Below, piece after piece: positions 1 through 12,500 of a stretch of DNA of 64,000 nucleotides. The position numbers were made by a program, and so were the translations under genes. Positions within the stretch are counted from its first letter, which is position 1. Every line of letters starts with the position of its first letter. The DNA comes from Antedon mediterranea (lineage: Eukaryota > Echinodermata > Crinoidea > Comatulida > Antedonidae): positions 12,811,001 to 12,875,000 of the forward strand of contig NC_092680.1 of NCBI RefSeq assembly GCF_964355755.1. Direction: 5' to 3'. The notes beneath the pieces are model-generated. The model made no database searches. It worked only from the letters and a program-made list of their open reading frames with translations, and had not been told where the DNA came from.

Positions 1-150
1 ATGCAACCAGGTATCCAGGGAGGTATGCAACCAGGTATCCAGAGTAATATGCAGCCAGGAATCCAGGGAGGTATGCAGCCAGGAATCCAGGGAGGTATGC
101 AGCCAGGAATCCAGGGAGGTATGCAGCCTAATATTCATGCAATGCAACAA
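1..150 (+). repeat. 24-bp coding tandem repeat (MQPGIQGG)
   Basis: The window opens inside an in-frame 24-bp repeat encoding MQPGIQGG, with one MQPGIQSN variant, five to six copies visible. It probably extends upstream. Confidence 0.9.
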
Positions 151-3100
151 GGAATGAATCCAAATGTACCGCCTTTCAATCAAATGCCTCAGTTCTTTTA
201 TCCAGGTGAAATTCAAAGATTTGGCCTAAATATGAGCCCACCATCAGATATCAGACCAAAGAAAAAGAGAAGATCAAGACCAAAAGCTAAAAAGAAAGGT
301 AGTGAGAAAGATAAGGATGAAACAGAAACTACTGATGTTCAGCCTAAACATACAGACATTTCAAAAAGTGATATGAAATCTATTGCTCCACCAATCAATC
401 AAATGATTCCTGCAACTAACTCTGGTCACTCAGTCGCAAACCATAATCAGCCAGTGGCAACGTCTGCGCAATTTGTTGACCAAACACAACCTACCACAAC
501 ATCTAACCTGGCAGTTAAAAAGCCAGATGTGTCTATCACAAGCCCATTGTTAGTAAATCTGTTACAACGTGAAATACCTGGTACGCAGTTTCCATTCTCA
601 AATCGTGGCGGTATTCCTACATCATTGGCCAGTACACTCCAGCATGCTGCTATATTAAATTCTAAGAAGATGAATAATATGCCTCAATCTACATTATCTC
701 AAGGCCTTCCCCCAATGCCTCCAGCTAGTGAAATTACCAGAATGCTACCCGAGTCTATTGGTCTCCCTCCTCTACCTACAAGTCAAGTTGTTTCTTCTAT
801 CCCATCTCATATGTCATCACCCCAATCTAACGTGTTAATGACTTCAGCTGTTCGCAGTCAAACACCAAACAGACAGCAAAACGTAAGCCAACCTGTTGCG
901 ACTCAACATTTTCAACCACACTCTGATGAAAATCAAATTAATCAACCAACTGGAGATGGAACTCATAATCTGTTCAGTGCACAACAGAATATCCCTGCTA
1001 GTAACGCTGCTGGAGTCATGTCATTGCAACAGCCCAGTTCAGTCTTGCAGCCTGGTTTAGGTGCATCATATGGACAAATAGAGCAATGCCGTCGTACGCC
1101 AACTCCTTTGAGTAACAACATGTCGCCACCAGTAAGACTTTCAGGTATGCAATCTCCTGGACCAAATAAGTTACCGTTTGCAGCTCCTGGTATGACTAAT
1201 GCAAACATACCACATGGATTACCAACGTCACTACAACAAAGTCAGGTTCCGACATCAGCAGGTCCAACAGCTGTATATCAACAAGGATTAAATCCGATGA
1301 TGCAACAAGGCCAAAGACAGTTCCTTACTCCTACAACTCAAATTCGAAATCAGCTACCATTTCCTCTTCAATTACAACAACAGCAGCAGACACAACTTAA
1401 TCAGTACTTTCCATCAAATATTACTCCAGGCCAAACACCTTCAAATCAAGGAATTGATTTTGCACATGGTGCAAATTTCAATCCAGGAAATATGTTTCCT
1501 CAAAGACAACCAGCTCCTGGAAACTTGCCATTTAACATGGTAAATATTCCAACCTCAAATCTTGCACAATTTAGAATGCCGTTACCAGCAGATGTATCTC
1601 ATCCAGGTAATAAGGGGATGATGCCAGGACCCAGTGGAAATATGATGCAAACACCACCAGTCGGTATGATGCCTGGAAAGTCACCGGTTCGTTACAGAGG
1701 AAATCATCAAATACCACATGCTACTCACTTGCCTCCAACAAATATTATGTTTCCTTCCATACCAAGGTTTCCAGCAAAGCCACAAAACAATATGGTTATG
1801 CCATTTGATGAGACAACTTTAGATGGCATAAGTGATGCAGAAAAAGACTTGCTTGCAATGGCAGAGAAGGTGGCAAATGAAGCAGGAATGGAAACGAGCA
1901 ACAGAATGGCAAATCTCTTCTCCAAAGACAACAAACAAACGGAAGTTATATCCAATGAAATGCTATTGAAGAAAGATCCAACCCAACTAAAAGAAATGGA
2001 TTCTATTAAAGTTCCTCTTGGTGAAACGGTTAAATCTGGTGATGTTAAACAGCAGAAATCACCAGTTATACAGCTTACTAAACAGCCACATGATATGTTT
2101 ATGGCTGGAGATACTCAGAATATTGCGTCATGGAGCTCAACCATTCTTCCAATACATGGTAAAGACCGATATTCGATACACACTCACACCACTACAGGAA
2201 ACGGAGATAAAAAGTTGACCTTAAAAGGGGATGAAAATAGCCAATTTAAAACTCAAGTTTTACCTGAAGGTGGTCCTTCAAGCAACTCATTGAACTCACA
2301 TCAACCGTCTTCATTCTCTCTTCCTGTAGAAGCAGCTTCAAAATCTGGCAGTTCTCAAGGTACAGTTGGAGCTGATATGCCACCTTTTGAGACTGGTGCT
2401 CATTATGTATCAATGCCAAGTACAGAAGGACCATGTCAAAACACAAATTTTATATCACAATATAATTCTGCAAGTGCTGTTGTTGATAAGAAACTTAACA
2501 ACCCACCTGTATCAGTTGATGAGTTGCATAGAAAGAATATATTTGGTATGAATGTCAATGCACCAACTCAGAACTTAAATCAAGGTGTTGTACAAGAACA
2601 AAAGGTTTCTGATAAATCTAGTATTTTAATGCAAATGATTCATATGGATTCGATGCGGAATAACTCTGGTATGATTAACCTAACAAGAAGTGTAAGCGAA
2701 CCGGTTGGATCTCATGGAGTTCCGTCAGAGAACATAAGTGTTGATTCAATAAAGATGCCGACTCTTGAGAGAATGACGCATGATAATGAAAATAGTTCTT
2801 TACCTCAACAGCAGGAGATTAGCAAAGATGTTGCTGAATTAAATGCTGAGTACGTTCCCAAGACAACTGTTTCCAGTGCTTCTCAGCCTCTGATGCCACA
2901 GTTAGTTCCAAAACAGCTCCCTCAGCAGAAACAGATGTATTCACCAAAATCGTTATTATTACCTAGCTGCATGCCTCCTCCGGGTCACGGCTCAACTGGA
3001 AATTTAACAAATTCTGAAACTCAAAAATCAGGTCAGTTTGATAAGAGAGCAAGGTCTGTATCGCCTGTTACACAGCAAGGAAGTGAGTTTCCAAGATTAC

Positions 3101-4810
3101 CTTTAACTAGTGCGTCATTTATCAATCAGACTCCATCTCCTACTACATCCAGTCCATCAGGCATGGGTATGAGTGCTAGTGCTCTATTAAGCTCAATTGC
3201 AAAATCAGCATACAATGCAGGCATGACACCAAGAATGCAGAGCCCATCGGAAAACAGACCTTCAACATCACAGCCAGTCGTAATACCTGCTGCAGCTACA
3301 ACAAGTACACCCTCTCCAACTAATCTTCCTCTGTATGCAAACCCTTTAGGACCAGATGCTCATACCAAACCTATCACTGTTAAGGTTTCACCAGTTACTG
3401 CTCCAGAAGTTGTTAAATCAACACCTTTGCTACCTTCAGTTTTACCAAATGTTAGTCTAGCCTCAACAGAATCTAATGTATCACCGACAGGTGATGAGCA
3501 GCCGAATTTAACACCTACAAAACCACCGGAAGTTGAACAGACACCTGTGAAACTTCCTCAAACCACAGAAGTACCACCAGACTTGTCAGTACTGATGGAA
3601 GAAACACCTGAACAAATTGACTCCCCTAAGTTAAGTGTTCTTGCAGAACAACCAATACAACATAAAGAGAGTGACAGATCTACGTCGACTGTTGAGCGTA
3701 GTATCAGTGATGATGCAGTGAGAGAACAATTGACTGTAAAAGAAGAAATGTCGCAGCCTGATTTAACACAAAATTCGTCTTCTGTGCAATTAAAAAGAAA
3801 GTATGATGATAATACTCTTTGCGATCCGCCTCCTAAGGTGTTGAAAGTAGACAGTGAAACAAAACAAGAAGAAGACTTGAAGAAATCTGCAAATGCTGAT
3901 CTAACAGACTCTGATGATCACAGGCCCTTGCCACTTCTTGTTAGAGAATCAACTATTGAAGTAGGAAATATTTCATCTGAGAAGGGCCAGACTGCTGGAG
4001 ACATGTCTTTGGAATCTGAAGAAAGTTCGGTTGCAACTATGCCGACACTACTGCCTTCAAAGGTAGAACTCATGGACATTGCTAAATGCAAAGACACTCA
4101 TCAATTTCCATTTAAACTTGAAAGTGAAGCCCAGACTGCTGGTGAGGCCGCAAGTATATCTGAACCAATAACAAATCCACAAAACAGTGAAATAAAACCT
4201 ACTAATCTGAAAGAGACAACAGAGGCAAAACAAGAAAGTGCACATATAGTTAAAAAAATTGAGACTCCAACGGTTAATACATCAAAAAGTCCTCCTGACA
4301 CATCTCCTGCAAGTTCTAAAGACAGCACAAAATCATCACCAGTTGAAAGAAGAACTACACCTAAAAGAAGAGCTGCAGAAGAAGCCAGCCGTCCACTGTC
4401 TGAGAGATCAACACCAAGTCGACAGTGCACCCTTCAAGTGGATGAGCCGCCAGCTACTCGAGCTAGAAGGGCAACACGAAACAAATCACCAGCTGATCAC
4501 CCAGCACGTCTCAGAGAAAGAGAGGATTCCGGGAGCAATCGCGACCAGCATGCAGAACAAGGAGCAGATACTGATGGACGTATGACTAGGAAGAGAAGTA
4601 CAAGAATAATAGGAAAAGGTTTGTTAAACCTATTTTTTATCCTGTCTAAATATATGTTTTAAATAAAATAAATAAATACTTCTCTATAAAAAAAATTGAA
4701 TATTATTTAATATTATTCACAATATTTCAGATGATGTACCAATATCGATTTCTTATTTTAATGTTTTCTTATCTTACATTACAGGATCTAAGGATACCAA
4801 AGACAAGTAG
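1..4810 (+). CDS. NCOA6: NCOA6-like nuclear receptor coactivator, 3' part (5' end outside window)
   Basis: Exon 1-4618 is open from the first base and probably began upstream. A donor (AAAAG|gtttgt) joins to a last exon at 4785-4810 (acceptor ttacag), adding GSKDTKDK and a TAG stop; reading through the donor would instead stop at 4660-4662. The visible protein starts with five to six copies of MQPGIQGG. A basic stretch (PKKKRRSRPKAKKK, about residues 86-99) looks like a nuclear localisation signal. The key motif is SPLLVNLLQ at residues 181-189, an LXXLL box matching the first NR box of vertebrate NCOA6. The rest is low-complexity Pro/Gln/Ser/Met sequence with a short polyQ near residue 460, ending in Arg/Lys-rich sequence (TPKRR, TRARRATRNK, TRKRSTR). 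NCOA6 is a nuclear scaffold of MLL3/4 (KMT2C/D) complexes that contacts liganded nuclear receptors; that role is family knowledge. I saw no second LXXLL box. The assignment rests mainly on the NR box and composition. Confidence 0.72.
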
Positions 4811-5768
4811 GTCCAGATGTACACTGATTCATCTGATGTAGTACAAGTGATATTTTGTCAGGGACGGACCAATCCAGGGTTGTTTTAATGGGGGAGCGCT
4901 AAAACATAATAAATAAATATCTATCCCTGGATATGTTTTTTTGCATATTGTTATGCTTAATAAGCTTACTTATATTTATTGCTGCATATATCAGTCTCCT
5001 TATTACTTTCTTTTTTACAAACTAATAAGGATTGTCATTTTATTTTCAATGCTGCCAAATCAATTTCCAAGCCTGTAGCCAAACGGTTTGAACAACCTAC
5101 CAACCTGCCTGAAGAAATAGATACCAGTCGTGGTAATGGTAAATGGGCATACCTTACTAGCCCAGTTTTTGATGATTTTTGCCCTTTTGTGGCTCCAGGC
5201 TTGAATGTATACTGGTTTATGTATTTAATATTTAGTAACAACATCACAACATAATATGTATACAGTATTCATTTTGCTTAATTAACTACCTGCCAGATCT
5301 GTTTAATTTCAAATACATAATACATTTATTTTACAATCTGCTGTCAGGTTTATCTTCATTACTTTAGTTATGTTCTCACCAAAAGATAATAACTATATTA
5401 GTAATAGTTATAATATAGTTGATATTTCCCATTTCAATTGTTATACAAAAGTATTACATACAATACTATGAATATATTACTTTATACGTTTATCAAAATA
5501 GGGAACCTGTAACAATTTAATCTACTGTGTTTTAGCCATATTTTGTAAATAACTTTTGTACACAATGTGTAAACTCTGTAAATATTATTTTTAAAGAAAT
5601 GCGAGTACTGTATAGTGATTGTTGTAAACTGCATGCAAACAATTAAATGAGACAACATGTTTCTATCTAACTTGTTTGTTGTGTTAGAAAAAGGCTATCT
5701 AACAACAGGACACTTAGCTCGCCTTGCCAATATATAGGAACTTGTAATTGTCCTTTGATCTTATGTCT

Positions 5769-5851
5769 GGCTGCGACAAATACCATCACTCAGTACTGTA
5801 CTATGTACATATTCTCTGCTTAGTGATGGCTGGTATTAATGATCGCAGCCA
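5769..5851. repeat. Imperfect 83-nt hairpin
   Basis: The segment starts GGCTGCGA and ends TCGCAGCC; ATACCATCACT in the left arm pairs with AGTGATGG..GGTAT in the right arm, leaving a loop of about 25 nt. It could be a small palindromic element or a small-RNA precursor. I recognise no known miRNA in it. Confidence 0.55.
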
Positions 5852-6072
5852 CAGATAACCCCTTTGATCTCCGGAGCTCGGCATACTGTTGTTAGATTGC
5901 CTTGGTTTAAAGACTGTGTTGTGATTTCATATCATTTCCCTGAAATCTGCTGCATGTGTCTGAGAAGATTGACGTAGGAAAACTATTTTTCCATACATTG
6001 GTCCCAGTCATGATTACGAACAGGATTGTTATAATAAAGAAATCCGTCTTGAAGAAGAAAAAAAAGGCAAGA

Positions 6073-6325
6073 TGACCAGTTAGCTCAGACGACTGGGCGT
6101 CGTGAAACACGAATGCTGTGGGTTCGCTTCCCACACTGGTCGGTGGAATAGAGTTAAAGGTATGCGGCTGTGTTTGGGGTTCACAGAGTTATACGCCCTT
6201 TCCACCATACATCATGAGGCAACAACATCAATGCATCTGATGATGTGCTGGAAACGACCCCAAAAGGCTGTACAGGGCCTTAGTGCTGATGCAAGGAGAG
6301 CACACTTTAACATCTTTTTTTTTTC
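6073..6325 (+). repeat. tRNA-derived SINE-like repeat
   Basis: The first 68 bases fold like a tRNA: acceptor strands GACCAGT/ACTGGTC, D-arm TAGCTCAG, and a perfect T-arm (GTGGG, TTCGCTT, CCCAC). The anticodon arm is too short for a working tRNA. A non-tRNA body follows and ends near a T-run at 6309. I read it as a SINE rather than a tRNA gene. Confidence 0.55.
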
Positions 6326-6409
6326 TGTCCACCAACATCCCTACTGCTGCAGCTGTGTATTTGATCTCATAAATTTTATGTTTAGCGCCCTCAATTTATC
6401 ATCACCGCG

Positions 6410-6585
6410 CTCGAGTAGTTGTGTGTGTTTGTCTCGATATTGTCGTGTGTACGTGTATGTTTACCACACACACACAGGCGCGGCGGCGGACGCGTTGGGC
6501 AAGTTCTCAAATATTCAATGAATGAGTGCATAACGAGATGTATTGAAACTTGTAACTGAGCTAAAATACAATTTCTTGTTTAGAA
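6410..6585 (+). promoter_or_regulatory. Probable NRBP 5' region
   Basis: A CG-rich stretch (gcgcggcggcggacgcg, near 6478) lies just upstream of the first NRBP coding exon. A likely 3' splice site (cttgtttag) ends at 6583, two bases before the ATG, so at least one non-coding exon probably lies upstream. The transcription start cannot be fixed from sequence alone. Confidence 0.35.
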
Positions 6586-9500
6586 ATGGCCCAAACAAAA
6601 CCTCCAACGGGCGGTAGTGAAGAAAAGAACCAGTCTCCTCATGATAGTGGGGATGATAGTGAAGATGAAAGTAAGGTTTTAGAAGAAAGTCCGTGTGGAA
6701 GGTGGCAGAAGCTGCGAGTAGTGGTGAGTAATTGTTATTGTCTAACCTGGCTCGGTTCGGGTGGTCACTCATTAGCCTTAGCTGTTTTTGGATAGGCCTA
6801 CTACTACTAGGCCTAGCTCTAGGCCTAGGTTTGTGTAGGTGTCACGACAAATATGGTCCGGGGCCAAAATCGGTCCGGCCGGACCAGTTTTGGCTCTAAA
6901 GTTGTGGGTGTGTCGAAAGCGAAGACCTCGAAAGCGAAGATCGAAGACCGAACGAAGACCTCGAAAGCGAAGACCCTACGAAATGGTAGTGTGCACAAAA
7001 TCCGACCAAAATCATACAAAATCGTGATAACACCTTGAATTTACAGATCCTGAAAAAATATTTCAATTTTAATCGTTATATTATAACAAATCATGACTTT
7101 ATCTATGAACAAGTTCACGTGTTTTCGCCAATGGAGTTAATATGTGATATAGTTTTACGAACAAACACATCGCGCTATTTGCAAGGCGACGGATGCACAA
7201 GAAGAACCTCGCACATGAAATGTCACTTGTTCCGATAACAATTTAAAATCATAGCCAATTGTTTATAAGTATAGAAATAAACTACAGTAAGTAAATTGTA
7301 AGAAGTAAAGGATGGCGGTAGGCCTGGTATTTAGGTTTATTTTAGAGCCTATAGGCCTATAAAAAGTGTCCGTATCATAGATTTTACACTGCTTTTAAAT
7401 GTTAGGTACAGAGATCTTTTTTGCATTTAAATATGTTGCTATGTGTTTTTTATCTATAATATTTGCCTATTGTTTATTATCTAAATGTATGAATAAATAC
7501 AATAAGATATTCATTTTCCTGTATTGTATTTAAACTTTTACATTTTCCCATTGTAACTATTGCTATTTTACTTAATCGCCAGTTTCAAAATGTTTTCTAA
7601 TGTATTCATAATAGACAAATAATAGGGCCTATATCAGTATCAGAATATTTAGTGTGGTTGGAGAAGCGACAGATGATGTAAAGAAAAATTTAAATTTTTT
7701 TTGGTTAATGAAATATTTATTTTCCTTTTAAGGAAAATAAATATTTCATGTTTCATTAACCAACGTATGAACCACTAAACAAAAAAAATTCTGCCGCAAC
7801 GTATCATTGGCGCACGCAACAGAAAATCTATCTATCTATCTTCTATCTATTTTGCATCCCCTCTTAAGATCGAGAATCATGATGAACATAATAAAGCAGA
7901 AACGGTGTTGAACACATCTGTTCCCACTTGTGATGACACGCAACGTTATTTTCTTACGGCGCACTCGGGGGCGCACTTTGCGTCGATCTGAAAACCAATT
8001 TCAGCTCTTAAAATATTTCCCGGGCCAATGACAGTTCGTCCCAACAGCTTACCGTGAACTAACGGAACTTTATTTTATATCTTTGTATTGTCAAAGTAAA
8101 AAATAATACTGTATTCAAATTATGATTTGACAAAAGGCTAATACTGTAGAACGAACGATAGACATCACACTCTGACAATTTTTCTTGATCGTTAACCCGT
8201 TATAATAGTATAATTCTGTTAGATTTGTTTGTATTAGTGTCAATTCTATATTTAAATGGTCAACAACCGGTAACCTGTTTCTTAATTAAAATTTTATGTT
8301 TTCTTTTGTTAATGGACACTCATGGCAGGGATGCAAACATTTAGAAGCGGGACGTCGACAATCTGTTGAAAATCGGGAGACTGTTGAATAGTCGTCTCAA
8401 CCACAAGCTTGTGAGATAGAAGGTTGGGGGTTAGAGTGGTTAAGCCCGATAAACATTCACCATCACTTAATAAAGATTTATAGAGAGTATCTCTTTTTGT
8501 ATTCACCACGGGCAATGCTTGAAAACAAAAGTCAGTTTTTTATTTGATGATGAGGAAAATTGTGGTTGGCGGAACTGGAACTTCATTAAACTAATCTTTT
8601 GACAGTGTCGGTAAACGTAATACCGATATGAATAAATACCCGTTTAAATATTGAAAAATAAATTAAACGTGAACATACTATCGTCACTAATCACATTGTA
8701 ACAAAATCGGCGACTTGTAATTTTGGAGGGAATATTTTTTATTTCAATCTTTGTTTTGAATGGCTTTTATCTTTGTGAACGTTGACATAATGGCATAATT
8801 ATTCGGAATTATGGAAGCCGTGAAACAGATGATATGTCGCAGGAAACGACCTATTTATAACCAAAATTTGCAGAACGCTGATGCCTATATCGTTCGTTCT
8901 TTTTACTTCTTGTCAAATCATAATTTGAATATATTCTGCCAAATTTGACCCGGGAAATATTTTAAGAGCTGGAATTAGTTTCCAGATCGACGCAAAGTGC
9001 GCCTTAAGAACAAATGTGCGTGTCATCACAAGTGGGAACCGACGTGTTCAACACCGACTGCTTTACGTTCATCATGATTCTCGATCGTAAGAGGGGATGC
9101 AAAAATAGATGGAAGAGTATTTTCTTATGTTGCGCGCGCGTCAATACGATACGTTGCGGTAGGATGTTTTCGTTTAGTAGTTCATACGTAATGAAATATT
9201 TATTTTACATTTTTCTTCTTTACATAGTACTATCGCTTCACCAACCACACTAACCGATACTGATAATATTATTTGTCCATTAGGAATACATTAGAAAAAC
9301 ATTTTTAAACTGGCGAATAATTAAATCAGTAATACTGTAGTATTGGCTACAATGGGGAAAATGTACTGTACAAGTTTAAAATACTATACAGAATAACTCC
9401 AGAAAATAAATATCTTATTGTATTTATTCATACAAATAGGCAAATATTATAGATAATAAACATACATCAACATAATAATATTTAAATGCAAAAAAAAGGA

Positions 9501-12500
9501 TCTCTTAGTTGTATTAACGCGTGCGTATAACATTTTTAAAAATAAGTGTAAATCTATGATACGGACACTTTTTATAGGCCTATAGGCTCTAAAATTAGGC
9601 TAAATAAGCCTATCGCCATCCTTTACTTCTTACAATTTACTTTAATTTATTTACTTTATTTTAGTTTATTTCTATACTTTTCTATACAGTTGGCTATGGT
9701 TTTAAATTGTAGGCGACGTGTGCTACAATACAAAGTTATCGGGAAAAGTGACATTTAATATTGCATTCAATTCGAGGTCCTTCTTGTGTGTCCGTCGCCT
9801 TGCAAATAGCGCGATGTGTTTGTTCGTAAAACTATATCACATATTAACTCCATTGGCGAAAACACGTGAGCTTGTTCATAGATAAAGTCATGTTTTTTGA
9901 TAACATAACAATCAAAATCGAAATATTTTTTTGGAATCTGTAAATTCAAGGTGTTATCATCGATTTTGGTCGGATTTTGTGCACACTACCATTTCGTAGG
10001 GTCTTCGCTTTCGAGGTCTTCGATCTTCGCTTTCGAGGTCTTCGCTTTCGACACACCCCTAAAGTTGTGGCCAAAAGCAGTCCGCCACTGCCAAAATCGG
10101 TCCGGGTTTTTCTGCTGTCGATTTTAATTGAATTACTAGGCCTCCCTAGGCCTATGATGCTGTTTTAAGTTGTTTATGGCTAGAAAAATATCCCATGATA
10201 TATATAAGTAAGTTATCTTGTCGGATAAATACTATAAATAAATGTATTTTATCTAAAAACATGACTTAGGTGTTCACTCATATTTCAGCCTGCCACACAC
10301 TCACATGAACGGGTATGAGACGCTGATATTGCCAGCCAGATTTTATTTTATGATTGAGGCCTTTTTCCTTCCTCAGCCTAATCAATATTGGATAATTGTT
10401 GTATAATGATTGTACTGAATTGATATTGATTGATTAACCATAAATTAGTAATAAATTAAATTCAATTCAATTCAATTTATTTTCATAAGATACATCATTG
10501 TGGAATAATATTACAGTGTTTTTTTGGGTTTTTTTTGTAATTAGAATGCACTTATGCTGGAGAAACATAAATAAGCCTGGAGGGCTTTAAGGCTAGTTCC
10601 ACCAGAAAAAAACAAATATATAATTAAAAAAGTATATAAATTGTTTTTAACATCATGGGGAAACGAAGATGTTAAAAAAACAAAAGAAAAAAATGGATTA
10701 AAAACAGGCAGAGAATTAATTGTACACAAAAAACCTAAAATTTAGTACTAATTATTGATGAGTTACTACTATAGTAATAGTAATAATGATGATAAAAAAA
10801 ACAGGCTTAATTTATTTTATTAAAATAACAATAAAACCCCGTAATTTTCAATATAATGACTAATCATGGCCTTTTTAAATGATATACATTATGACTCATT
10901 TTGCGCACCATATATTTGCAAGATCGGACCATATTTGGCGGCCAAAAACAGTCCTACTGCCCGGACCAGTTTTGGCGGCCAAAATTGGTCCGGCCGGACA
11001 GGTTTTGGCAGCCATAAATGGTCCCCCGGACTGATTTTGGCAGCCAAAACTGGTCCGCCGGACTGATTTTGGCCTGGACTGATTTTGGTGTGACATAACC
11101 AGTAAACATATGATATGATCTTCATAACAGTAGATAGGCATAGATAGGCCTTAGTATATCAGTAACACCAATTGAGTGGTGGACATAGCATAATATAATT
11201 AATAAATAGGCCTATTTTTAACAGTATTATATTATATTAAACAAAAAAATTAGCCCTGCTGGGCTGGGTCCAAATTTATTTTTTGTACATATTAAGTTGG
11301 GGATCCCTTATGTTATGTGAAAGATAGCCGAACTAGGCCTATTTCCTAAACTAGGCCTAAACCTAAAGGTAGCCGATCACTCCGGCCGCGCTTCACTCCG
11401 GCCGCCGTATCAGTTTAGCGCGATGTTATGCACTCCGGCCGCTTTTCAATTCGACTTCCTGTGCAAAGGGGCCGTTAGTATGGAGCGCCCATATCTACGT
11501 TTTCTATACTGTTCAGTGTTATAACAAATTCTTGGTGCATTTAAATGGAACTAGTGGAATATTTATTAGCAACAATTTTACTTTTTTCATTAACAATAAC
11601 ATTCAAAGAAGTTGGAACTGCTTTTTCTTTCAAACTAAACTTAACTTAATTAAATTCAATAATAAAATAATAATCAAATACCTGTCTAATTAATGCTTGA
11701 ATAACAATATTTAATTTCTTTCTATGATTGTACATTTATTTTTATAGCTTTACATTTATTAACGTTAAAAATTAGTTAAAACCCTTATTTTTATAACACT
11801 TTATCTTGCCAGTACCCATACTTACTAATTATAGTTAATAACAATATGTAAAATATTAATTCATTTATTTCAAATAATCAATTATTATTGATGTTTGTTA
11901 TAGTTAATAACAATATTTACAATATTAATTAATTTATTTCAAATAATCAAATATCATATATCTAATTAATGTTACCGTACCTGGAATTGTATCAAGAATT
12001 AATATATATATTAATATATCGTTTTTGTACAGTCCAATTTACAATGATTTTATATTTTAATTTATATATGATAAAAATAATATGACATATATAGGGTACA
12101 TTGCAATAAATTACATTAATTAATCACATTACAATTAATATACTAGCCTACTATTACATTGGATAAAACACATAAATTATTTTGTTTTAGCATTAGACCT
12201 AGGCCTAATTTAAAACACTTGCGATGTTGTTGTGATCCTGAAAGAGAAAAAATATACTGTATGATTACAAATGTTTATTTTGATTCTCTACAAAAAACGT
12301 GTCTCGGTTGTAAAAGACTCATTGGGCGCTCCATAGCTGCGGCCGGAATGAATCGCGGCCGGAGTGAATCGCGGCCGGATTGAGGCGCGGCCGGAGTGAA
12401 GCGCGGCCGGACTGATCTGTATTCAACCTAAACCCCTAAATAATCACTATAAACGAAGTTGCTCTTGGGATTCGAACCCCATACATCGACATGTAAAGTC

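Larger units (their letters stand above)
4811..6585. other. NCOA6 3' UTR / NCOA6-NRBP intergenic region
   Basis: No convincing coding sequence; the short ORFs here lack family features. Contents: AT-rich sequence likely including the NCOA6 3' UTR (no polyadenylation site fixed), a hairpin at 5769-5851, a SINE-like repeat from about 6073, and GC-richer sequence at about 6410-6500 that may be the NRBP promoter. Confidence 0.5.

Noticed and set aside
963-4430. Minus- and alternative-frame ORFs inside NCOA6
   Set aside because: Overlap the long open NCOA6 frame and show no family features.
6073-6141. Possible tRNA gene
   Set aside because: Acceptor and T arms pair, but the anticodon arm is too short and a SINE body follows.
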